Source of the DNA: Rhodocollybia butyracea
Lineage: Eukaryota > Basidiomycota > Agaricomycetes > Agaricales > Omphalotaceae
Direction: 5' to 3'
Assembly (NCBI GenBank): GCA_015501585.1
Contig: JADNRY010000023.1
Location: 248,001-312,000 of the forward strand
DNA: 64,000 bases
The position numbers and the translations under genes are program-made. Positions 55,575 through 64,000 of this stretch are shown here, piece after piece; position 1 is the stretch's first letter, and each line of letters begins with the position of its first letter. A model generated the notes under the pieces. It was not told the DNA's origin. It was given only the letters and a program-made list of their open reading frames with translations, and made no database searches.

Positions 55575-57094
55575 CTATAAAATTCCAGAATCTTTGAGAG
55601 CATTCTGTAATATAGTCTCCTTGACACCGGCAAAGGCCAAATGTATGGTGGAGATATCTGTTAGCTGTGTTAAGCTGCAACCACAATTTAGATTAGGTGA
55701 AATAATTATTTATGATAGATTGAACCTCACTGTGGGTAGACACTTAACCTAGCGCGGTTGGCCTGCATGAACTTCCACAGGATGTATTTGGCTGCTTTGT
55801 TAACATCATCGCCACCACTGTATTCAGGAAAATAGCGTTCGAGCGATATCTATGAAATAGATTAACCACATCCCTGGCGCAGCACAAAATCACACACCTT
55901 TGGGAGTTTCCTCTTGAGCACATCAAGGTTGGTTAAGAAAAGAAGTATACTTGTCCGTAAGAACCAACGGGAGTTGATGATGCTCTCGAAGAGGATCAAC
56001 GAGTCAGTCATTTCACTCTAAATGCAAAAATGGATTGAATAAGCTTTGGTAATTTATTATTTAGAGCGGAAAACTTACCTGGTCGTATTCACTTAAAGAA
56101 GTACAAAAGAAGATGCTAGTGACACTTTCAAAGCAGTGTATCCATTTTCTGCGTTCGGAACGCTGATTGCCAATGTCAAATATATGGAGACTTATAAAGA
56201 GAAAATTTAACGGTGTTGGTGGATGAGGTCGAGAGTAGCGAGACGCACGAAAGTTGACCTATGGAAAATCTATTCTCAGTAGGCTTCGTACACTTATGCT
56301 GCGCTCTCAGTATATCCGTTTCGGTGGGGAGATAATTGGGTGATCCAATTCGCAGTACATGACTCAAAAAACTGCATAAAATGTACTTGAATTAACGGCG
56401 AAAAGTCATGCACTGGATGGACTCACTAAAACGCATCATCCAATCTATATAACGTGCTATCATGCTCACTGATGACCTTGGACATAACTAGACCCTCCCA
56501 GAACTGATGTATTGTGTTTGCTATATCCCAGAAGAGGGTAGAAGCTGTCGTTTCGTCTAACCTATAGCTCGTGATCTTGTCAACAAGAGTCTGTAAGCGA
56601 TATATATATGTTAATAAACAAAAAGACAGAAACGAGGGAACAATGAATCATGAAAGGACACTGCAACTCTTCGTTGACACTATGCTTCCACAGCCCCTGC
56701 AAGTTGTCTCGCACTCACCCTGTTTGACTCGTAGACTGCACTGTCTGTACAAAGTTCACGCATGGCGACAATAACAGCCTGCGCAGAGTCTATAACATTA
56801 CGATACACAATATTGCGGTATGTAGCCCGCTCTGCATCTGGAAAACCCTGCATAGTGATAATACGCATTTGCTTCAGAATTGTGGATTTTCCTGATTCAT
56901 CCAAGCCTGAGTGATAAGAGTAAGCACAACTGCGAGTAAAAAAGCATATGCCACTACTTGCCTAGCAGGAGGATTTTACATTCTCGTTTGAATTGCTTGG
57001 AGTCTTCTTCGATTTGTATATCAATGGCGTCGCTTCTTGCCTTGGCTTTTCTGGCCTTAGCCCTTTTCCTGGCCTGGTAGATCCAGTTTCCCAT
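55575..57094 (-). CDS. Divergent heterotrimeric G-protein alpha subunit
   Basis: The start chosen is the ATG at 57094 ([16 protein letters not shown]), because Gly2 fits N-myristoylation. The first exon ends [10 protein letters not shown]. The P-loop continues after an intron as [15 protein letters not shown] (about 56900). Later exons have [44 protein letters not shown] (about 56340), [20 protein letters not shown] (switch II, catalytic Gln kept), [14 protein letters not shown] in the place of NKxD, and [20 protein letters not shown] at the C-terminus, stop at 55575. The first intron uses a GC donor (AG/GCAAGT). Switch I lacks the usual R.KTTGI, and NKxD reads TNLD, so nucleotide handling may be altered. 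It is a membrane-linked signalling protein, probably of the expanded basidiomycete G-alpha groups. Confidence 0.82.
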
Positions 57095-57427
57095 AGGAGA
57101 GAAGCCTATTAGTGTACGACCAGAGAGCAGCGGTACGGAAGAGAAGCTCAAGGAGAGAAGTAAAGGGAAGGCCAAGCTAGGCGCTCGAATGACGTGTGCT
57201 CGTAAGATATATATTCACTGCTGTGCCAGAAAAAAACATGACGGGAGTACTAACACTGACTGTATATTAAGGGTTCGAAAGAAGGCGAGTGGTTTGCAAA
57301 AGGCGGAGATGAGTTGAAGGAATCTAGCGGAGTAGTTTTGGATTAACCAACAAAAGAGCACCATCGGCCGACCCCGGCTTGCCGCGCAATTAGACGCCAG
57401 ACTTACATCATCTCGAGCTCTTAAACC
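57095..57427. promoter_or_regulatory. Divergent upstream region between G-alpha and GET4
   Basis: About 330 bases between the start codons of two divergently transcribed genes. The last 70 bases before GET4 recur upstream of its broken copy at 45213-45273. No specific site was identified. Confidence 0.4.
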
Positions 57428-58745
57428 ATGTCCTCATCTCGAGCTCTCAACGCTATTTTACCTCAGATCGAGAAATCTCCATGTGAGCTCGGAAGCCTGC
57501 GTTGGATAAAGTAAAGCGCTGACGATGGATTAGACGAAGCACACCAAAAAGCTCGTACATTTGCCTCCAGATATGTAAAATCATCCCAATATGACGTCGC
57601 CATCGATGTCCTCTTCCAGAGTTCGCGCGAATTATTCAAGACAGGCCAGCCGGGAAGCGGTGTTGATCTTGCAGGATTTTTGCTAGAAGTTTACGAGACG
57701 AAGGGTGAAAGTGTTACAGAGGAAAGTAGAGGTGAGTCGTGACACAGTTTTCGGTGCTCGATTGACCGATTGGCTGGATGAATTCAGGAAGATTAACGCA
57801 GCTTATCGCCTTGGCTGGCTCTGAAGGCGCCTGGCGGAAAACACTCATAGATAAATCTCTGGCGTATGTCCTTGCGCCTCATTGTTTCACGAACATAAGC
57901 TTATCTGTCTAGATGAAGTTGGTCGGCTAAACATGGCTCTTGTCCTGCTGGCGATCAGGCGCTGCACCACTATGTCGGCGAATTGCTATATAAAGGTCAG
58001 GATTCTTCTTGCGAACTTATCCATCTCCTTACCCATTCATTCCACCCAGAGGGCTCATTTGAAACTGCCGAACCACACTTTCTCGCATCTGGGTCCAGAG
58101 ATAGCGCCAGATTACTCGCCGAAATGTTCATTCAATGGGCAACTCCTAGTGGCAACTTTGGTCCTTTTGCACTACGCGGCATATTACCGTACGTCTCTTG
58201 CTCGCTTTCCCTTGCTCCAACCACATGTTGAATTCCTGCAGATACCTCCAAAACGGCAACATCCTGGGAGCGCGCACGTTTATTAAGCATTTCGTTTCTG
58301 CGCGAGGTCTTCCTCGTTCTTCAGCGACATCATCCCCCATTCCCATCGGAAACCTAAGCGATGAAATCATCGTCGCTCAAGATTCTGTAGTCAATTTTGC
58401 CCAGCTCGCGGTTGCTACATGTCAGCGTGCCCAAGGAGAACGAAACAAAGTCATGCGTGAAAGCTGGGTACGTCTTTGTGGGACGTATCAGAGTAAAGGA
58501 GGGATTGTTGCGCAGCCAGAAGTCCGAAAGGTACTTTTTTTTCGCTCTATCATCGGGCTACTGACCCACTTTGTGAATAGGCTTTACAAGATATTGCTAC
58601 GCTGTACTTTGCCATTCCTCCGCCCAGGAATCAGGCGTCTAACCCACTCGGAGACATGATGTCCTCTCTGTTTGGTGGTCCGGCCGCTGCACCACCTGCA
58701 AGACGAGTTCTAACACCTGCCACTCCAGTGACTGGGTTAGATTGA
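57428..58745 (+). CDS. GET4: GET4 homologue (tail-anchored protein insertion pathway)
   Basis: The ATG at 57428 gives MSSSRALNAILPQIEKSP, then an intron of about 50 bases. Exon 2 has HQKARTFASRYVKSSQYDVA and LFKTGQPGSGVDLAGFLLEV. Next exons: LTQLIALAGSEGAWRKTLID, then LHHYVGELLYKG and GSRDSARLLAEMFIQWATPS with FALRGILP, then YLQNGNILGARTFIKHFVSA, then VMRESWVRLCGTYQSKGG, and finally PLGDMMSSLFGG with a Pro/Ala tail, stop at 58745. These are the alpha-helical repeats of Get4/TRC35, the cytosolic scaffold that, with Get5, hands tail-anchored membrane proteins from Sgt2 to Get3. All exons are open. A broken copy lies 12 kb upstream in the same orientation (45274-46012). Confidence 0.85.
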
Positions 58746-59296
58746 AGGTGAGACTACGGTTGTACATGTAGGGTACTTATTCGGGAAACTTTGGTCATGC
58801 ATTTTTTTTGCGTACACACTTGTATAAAGTTGATTTGATTTGTCGACACACGGATTTCTGTCGTCACTGTGGGAATTAATACTGAACATTCATGTAGCAA
58901 CGCACGCGCCTCCGCATCCTACAGGATATTCTCTGGCAAGAGAAGAATTTTGTGAGAAGTGGCCCGGATCGAGTCATCGTTATTGGTTTCTCTCTCGCAA
59001 TTAACGATCGGCTGGATTAGTTGCAGGATTAGCAAATCGATTCCAAAGACTTGAAGGTGCCGCAGTCTTGTCGTTGTGGGTCGAGGAAACAGAAAACGGG
59101 CTTTCAGGAATGACAGTTTGGTAATCCAGAGAGCGGTCAATTCAAAGCAGATATCGAAGACATAGTACAACATAAGCTTCAAAACAAGCCAAAACGTAAA
59201 TACCAAAGATCGGATAGTCAGAACAATACAATGATCTTCAATCATACCCGCAGACCCATTATTGCACATACTGCGCACAGGGGATCCAAATGCAGA
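58746..59296. other. Intergenic
   Basis: A minus-strand frame at 58919-59278 has hydrophobic stretches but no recognised motif. I do not call a gene. Confidence 0.35.
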
Positions 59297-60352
59297 CTAC
59301 GTTGCCTCTTCGCCATCGTCCTCATGATGGATAGATAGTACCTCCAACAACGCCTCCTTCTCTTCCTTCTCCGAGTCATAAACATCATTCACACCGAGCA
59401 GCTTATCCAACCCCCTTACTCCACCCTGCAGCGCCAGTCTATTCTGCAACATGTTCAACAACTTGTCCATCTTCGTCAAGAACTTTGGGCCCTCATTCGT
59501 CACGAGATCGTATATTGCCTGAATAGCCCCAAGGTGCGAGTTACGAGCTTGCGATATCCAGCTTGATGCATTACTATCCTCGAGAGTGGACCTTCTATAC
59601 GACCTAGGCAGGACGATGCTCCCTATGGCAGTCGTGAGGGGTCGCAAGGCGTTGGGCAACGGGGAGTATAAGTCGGAAAACGAATAGACATAGTAGTATG
59701 ACGGGTTCGACCCAGCGCCAATGTACCTGTACTCGCTCTGAATAGCCTCAACGGCGTTACGCCGCAGGTTCCATGACAGTTCGCGCATCTCCTCGACAAA
59801 AGTTCGGGCAGAGCTCGCGTACATGATGGCCGACCGAGTGTCAACGTTGAGCCGTGGATCGTCAAGTGAGGACGCGCCAACCTGGATGCGCCGGAGCGTG
59901 GCCCACACAGCATGCATGTGCAAAAGTAGGCCGTAGAGCTCCATCATGAGGAACATGCCTTGCACAAAGTCATCGATTTGTAGTACAGTTGTGTTCTGGC
60001 GGAAAACAGACGCTAGGGTTTCTACGCGCATGTGAACCTCCAAGATGGCGTCACGGAGGTTTGTGAAGACGTGATAGAATTCCCCACTTGGTAGGTCGAT
60101 ATCGTTGGCATTTATAACCGTCCGCTGGGAGACGGCGGGTAGCCACACGTTATAGAAGTTGAGCCGAGTAGACTGAAGTCGTGCGACTTCGACTTGGGTA
60201 AAGAAACTCACATTCTCCTGTCGAAGCAGACGCTGGAAGTCCTGGAGTGTTATCAGGTTTTGCGAGTTGGACGGGAAAAGGCTCTGGAAACCCCCGACTA
60301 CAGTGATAAGATCGCCGATAATCCCGATGAGTGCAATGAATGCTGAGGCCAT
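59297..60352 (-). CDS. Helical protein of about 351 residues, unknown function
   Basis: A single long exon; the stop is at 59297. The start taken is the ATG at 60352 (MASAFIALIGIIGDLITVVG), although the frame stays open upstream to an ATG at 60391. Residues 2-20 form a hydrophobic helix, the rest is mostly amphipathic helix (FQRLLRQENVSFFTQVEVAR, FYNVWLPAVSQ, FTNLRDAILEVHMRVETLAS, MFLMMELYGLLLHMHAVWAT), and the last 30 residues are acidic (SEKEEKEALLEV ... HHEDDGEEAT). One hydrophobic N-terminal helix on a helical bundle recalls membrane-active helical proteins, but I have no motif to support that. A GCTGCTTTTATC element like the beta-family promoter lies near 60609. Confidence 0.6.
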   Translation of the reverse strand: MASAFIALIGIIGDLITVVGGFQSLFPSNSQNLITLQDFQRLLRQENVSFFTQVEVARLQSTRLNFYNVWLPAVSQRTVINANDIDLPSGEFYHVFTNLRDAILEVHMRVETLASVFRQNTTVLQIDDFVQGMFLMMELYGLLLHMHAVWATLRRIQVGASSLDDPRLNVDTRSAIMYASSARTFVEEMRELSWNLRRNAVEAIQSEYRYIGAGSNPSYYYVYSFSDLYSPLPNALRPLTTAIGSIVLPRSYRRSTLEDSNASSWISQARNSHLGAIQAIYDLVTNEGPKFLTKMDKLLNMLQNRLALQGGVRGLDKLLGVNDVYDSEKEEKEALLEVLSIHHEDDGEEAT

Positions 60353-60638
60353 GTCTAAGTTCCTTTGGTGTAACAAGTTTATGAGACGCACGAGAGTCAG
60401 AAGGGATTCATGATCAAACTTACAAAGAAGTGTTTGCGACGGAGGACTAGATCGTCAAAAAGGCTATGTGTGATTTGGATACTAGGTTTTCCTGCAGCAG
60501 GGCGAGAGTGAGTCGCCTGGAAACGCTGGCGCCCAGAGCGGTTGGCCGCTTACCAGGTAGGATTTGAATTTGAGTGGGAAGGAATGGGAAGGAATGTACA
60601 AGCAAAGAAGCTGCTTTTATCATCTCTGAGTGTGAACA
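60353..60638 (-). promoter_or_regulatory. Upstream region of the helical-protein gene, with TATA context
   Basis: AAGCTGCTTTTATC at 60607-60620 (GATAAAAGCAGCTT on the minus strand) resembles the core promoter of the beta-family genes. It lies about 255 bases before the ATG, so a 5' leader or leader intron must be assumed. Confidence 0.3.
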
Positions 60639-60926
60639 CTACTTACTTCCTCTGTCTCCGAGATAGCAGCGTGTGGGAATGATAACATGGTACCTTGAAC
60701 AATTAATCATAGACTGGCAGATAGCCAGGTCGATTCTGAATTGTGTGCATGTAGTGGCGTTTAAGTTCTGACAAGAGGGAAAATAACCAGGCCCGCTTTG
60801 ACATCTCCAGATGAAGTGACGGCCCGGGACACGAGAGCAGCGCGTTGCGCCATTCACGTGTGCTTCGTTTCTGAAAAATCCTTGGTTGATTCTCGCTTCG
60901 ACTCGTGCCTCTGAGGAAAGAGTATC

Positions 60927-62596
60927 ATGGGCCTGCTGTAAATCTCTTGTTATCTTCTGTGATAACCGGACTCTTACTGATCACTCTGAACCTTTCAGAC
61001 CGCTCACAGCTCAAGATCTTGTAATCCGAGAACTTTCACCTCAAGATCGACTATATTACTCGTTGATAAACCGAGAGTGCTATGAGATAGTTTCTTCCTT
61101 TAATCGACGCGCTTTCAGAGTTGAAAAAGTACTCCTACGTTTTTTTAACCAGAGCGAAATCGACCAATTTCGAATGATCCAATACCACACTGGAACTCTA
61201 ATTTCTGGGTCCACTGCGCTGCAGTTTTTCGATCTCACAATCTATGAAGACTCGGACCTCGACCTCTATGTCGATATCAGATATTGTTCTCCTCTCGGAA
61301 AGTTTCTCTTGCGTATCGGATACCAGTTCCAACCGTTCAAATATCAAAAATCGAAATTTGACGAAGCATTAGCAGAAGCTGTTTCTCATGATATCGATGT
61401 TCGCATCAGGAGATCTGAAGACCAAGAATCGAGAGAGACCTGGGAATACGAGACGCGTGGTATAGCCAGTGTGTTCAACTTCATTCGAGACGGGAGGATG
61501 GTTCAAGTGATAGTTTCCGAGAGGTGTGCTATGGATGTCATCTTGGCATTTCACTCCAGTGCGTCTTAATAATACCAGTATGTTGTGGGATTTCGGTGTT
61601 CACTGACATTTATTCAGCATGTGTGATCAATATTATCTCCGCGTCTCATGCATACTCCCTTTATCCTCGCGCTACGTTCATAGATCGCGTTGCTTTGAGA
61701 AATCTCAGGTTTCGCAGTACACAAGCTCGGCACGATGCAGCACGGGAAAAGTACGGTCAGCGTGGGTGGGCAATGGTAGGGAGCCCCTTCGCTTCCAGGG
61801 CCCTGTACAGATGCTCGGAATTCGCTGATACACGCTGTGTCGGAGATTCCGCGTGTTGGGCGATCAAACTCGCTACTCCTGTCCAGGTTACCTACGGAGC
61901 TGATCCTGTGCGAATTAACTCCTGGACCAATTACTTGCATGGCTATGAAGATTCGTTGGTTCTTGTACAAGACAACAAAACTCTTGAAGGGTTTCAGTAT
62001 AACTACTGTGTTTCCCCGTTAATCAACTGGAGCGATTTTATCAGGCGTTTTGAACTGCTCGACATGTTGGAAGTGACTAGAGAAGAAGAACAGTATGTTT
62101 CTTCCTTTGAATTTTCGGCTGGTTTCATGGTTCTTATCATTTCTAGTATCGACAGGGAATGGGCGTCATGGTTTTCCTTCTTGGTCAACCAAAACCTCAG
62201 GATACACAACGATCCCATCACAGAGAAAATCCGGCTCCGACTCATAAAGCTCTACAGATATGGAGTTCCTTCCTTCAAAGAACATCCTGATGTGTCCAGA
62301 TATCGTTTTCCCAATGCTCTCACCGCATCAGCACTGTGGAGACAGCTTGTTGCACTTCATATTATGGTTGATGGGGACCTCACTGTGAGTACTAATCGAA
62401 ATCCATGTTGCTTATATATCTGACAGTCACAACATAGTACGAGTTTGGTTTTAGAGTTACCGACACCGCAAAGCACGTCTGGACAAATGTTAAAGTTACT
62501 TCTCCTTCGGTCCACCTATTTGATGCGTCGGCGATCTATAACATCGTCAAGGACTTGAAAGGCCGCCGGGTGAGTTTGACAATTGAAGGCTGTTAG
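60927..62596 (+). CDS. F-box-like plus nucleotidyltransferase-fold protein, copy 1
   Basis: The ATG at 60927 opens a four-residue exon (MGLL) ending at GTAAAT. After CCTTTCAG (60997) the text is PLTAQDLVIRELSPQDRLYY, an F-box-like start. Then comes GTLISGSTALQFFDLTIYED followed by DSDLDLYVDIRY: a Gly-Ser with a D-x-D about 16 residues later, the metal-binding signature of the polymerase-beta nucleotidyltransferase fold. A third acidic position may lie in MVQVIVSERCAMDVILAFHS. After an intron (about 61560-61616) the second exon holds YPRATFIDRVALRNLRFRST and DSACWAIKLATPVQVTYGAD. After a second intron (about 62385-62436) the end is EFGFRVTDTAKHVW to a stop near 62596. About 510 residues. The same layout is repeated at 62989. 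Substrate unknown. Confidence 0.6.
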
Positions 62597-62988
62597 TGAC
62601 CAGAAGTGATGTCCATTAATTGTAATTTTCCGCTGCTCTGTGTTTTGACTCTTGTTTCTTGATCTTTTGTACGTCACGGTTATGATTAGTATGTACATTG
62701 TTCTCAGAGTAAGTATAAGCGCCATTCACTAATTCCTCTCTGTCTCCAAGATAACCGCGTGTTGCAATGATAACACGATATCAATCATAGATTGGCGGAT
62801 AGTCAAGATTCTGATATCCAACACAGGTGGTGGAAAACACGCCTACGTTCGGAGAAAGGAAAGTTAGCCGCAGCGAGAAAAGAATTTAGTAACGGCCCGA
62901 GACTGCCACGAGTGAAAACAAGTAGAAGCGCGTGTACTTCGTTCTTTCGACCTCGTTCCTCTGAGGAAAGAAAAGAAGATAGTATCGA
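62597..62988. repeat. Duplicated upstream region of nucleotidyltransferase-like copy 2 (partner about 60639-60926)
   Basis: Shared blocks include CTCTGTCTCC.AGATA, AATGATAACA and CCTCTGAGGAAAGA just before each start codon, so promoter and gene were duplicated in tandem together. Confidence 0.6.
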
Positions 62989-64000
62989 ATGGGCCTCCTG
63001 TAAAACTCTTACTATCTTTTATGATAACCAGACCTTACTGATCACTTTGAACCTTTCAGGCCGCTCACAGCTCAAGATCTTGTAGTCCGAGAACTTTCTC
63101 CTCAAGATCGGTTATATTACTCATTGATAAACCGGGAGTACTATGAGATAGTTTCTTCCTTTAATCCGCGCGCTTTCCAGATTGAAAAAGACCTCTTGCG
63201 TTATTTTAACCAGAGCGAAATCGACGAATTCCGAATGATTCAAGACCACACTGGTACCCTAATTTCTGGGTCCACGGCGCTGCACTTCTTCGATCTCACA
63301 GTCTACGAAGACTCGGACCTCGACCTCTATGTCGATATCAGATATTGTTCTTCATTAGCAAAGTTTCTCTTGCAGATAGGATACGTATTTCAGCCGTTCA
63401 AACATCAAAAATCGAAGTTTGACGAAGCATTGGCAGAAACTATTTCTGATGATATTGATCTTCCAGCAGATTACGATATTGTAGCATATTTGTTGAAAAA
63501 CGCTCCTCGCTCTTGTTGTTTACAACCAAATAAAGTGACACCATTCACACCACAACTCCGTACCCAAGTCGGTGCATCGACAATTCACTGCATGTTGTGG
63601 ATGCACCTGCAAGTCTCTGCAAGCAGGTATGCTCTATTTATCTTTATCGCATCATAATTTTGGGCCTCAAGGAGACTTGGGGAATATGCAGGTGACCGCT
63701 AGCGGCGCCGATGGGGCTCAGAGCATGCGGCATTCTATATGGTTGTAGATAAAAACTCTAATGAGTGTTTTTTGAAAAGTATGCTACAATATCGTAATCT
63801 GCTGTCAGAACCGGAGATTTGAAGACCAGGAATCGCAAGGAAGCTTCGAGGAATATGAGTCGAGTGGAAAAGCTACAGTGTTCAATTTCGTTCAAGATGG
63901 GAGGATGGTTCAGGTGATAGTTTCCGAGAAGTGTGCTATAGATGTGATCTTGGCATTCCACTCCAGTGCGTCTTACAAGTACTAATGTTTTGCGGGACTG
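62989..64000 (+). pseudogene. Nucleotidyltransferase-like copy 2, interrupted by a MITE, runs off the window
   Basis: The ATG at 62989 (MGLL, intron with CCTTTCAG at 63060) is followed by PLTAQDLVVRELSPQDRLYY, ISGSTALHFFDLTVYED and DSDLDLYVDIRY, very close to copy 1. After SDDID (63460) a 341-bp TIR element intervenes (63464-63804). Beyond it the reading continues NRRFEDQESQGSFEEYESSG and GRMVQVIVSEKCAIDVILAF to the window edge. Removing the element and one TC joins the two sides in frame with copy 1. As it stands the frame runs into the element and stops at 63657, leaving the NTase signature but not the rest. Confidence 0.7.
63464..63804. mobile_element. TIR MITE, 341 bp, in an exon of the second nucleotidyltransferase-like gene
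   Basis: Ends are CAGCAGATTACGATATTGTA at 63464 and its inverted copy at 63804. The arms match for about 26 bases and then weakly. TC stands on both sides (63462-63463 and 63805-63806). Comparison with copy 1 (GATGTTCGCATCAGGAGA near 61400) shows that the DNA outside the element joins in frame, which confirms the borders. There is no transposase. Confidence 0.8.

Overview
The window looks like nuclear DNA of a filamentous basidiomycete, probably an Agaricomycete. Genes are split by many 45-70 bp introns with GTACGT/GTTAGT-like donors and CTAAC branch points. It carries a GET4 homologue, a heterotrimeric G-alpha-like gene, a Zn2Cys6 regulator, an LSL-type fungal lectin, DIRS-like and non-LTR retroelements and several TIR elements. 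I cannot name the species. No tRNA, rRNA or CRISPR array was seen.

Region 1 (1-6.3 kb): the 3'-truncated end of a GPH-type sugar/H+ symporter gene on the minus strand, a partial duplicate of its promoter and first codons near 5.2 kb, and two single-domain members (A, B) of a small beta-rich protein family I could not identify. Region 2 (7-21.6 kb): a CACTA-type foldback MITE, then about 4.1-kb segmental duplications, each carrying a three-domain member of the same family (C1 frameshifted; C2 and C3 open), a non-coding spacer and a leftover last exon. A last, less reduced copy (D) lies at 21.2-21.6 kb, and a TA-flanked MITE sits in the third spacer. All members share a TATA box about 70 bp upstream of the ATG inside a common GCTTTTATA context. 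Region 3 (22-27.4 kb): a gene built from two copies of an unknown module (the first frameshifted), an LSL-like beta-trefoil/aerolysin-type gene and a separate beta-trefoil protein gene. Region 4 (27.6-31.7 kb): a TIR element split by a nested hAT-like element. Region 5 (32.2-35.6 kb): a Zn2Cys6 transcription factor.

Region 6 (35.6-54.9 kb) is a retroelement nest: a nearly full-length non-LTR element with its RNase H-like domain between endonuclease and RT, an almost identical 5'-truncated inverted copy, a broken GET4 duplicate, and a DIRS-like tyrosine-recombinase element split by a small LTR element with no RT. Region 7 (55-64 kb): a solo LTR, a divergent G-alpha gene, the intact GET4 gene, a 364-codon helical protein of unknown function, and two tandem nucleotidyltransferase-like genes, the second interrupted by a 341-bp MITE.

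Functionally, the GET4, G-alpha, transporter and regulator genes look like ordinary host genes. The beta-family array, the two beta-trefoil genes and possibly the 364-codon gene look like a fast-evolving accessory cluster of cytosolic proteins, because none shows a signal peptide. A defence or fruiting-body role is inference only.
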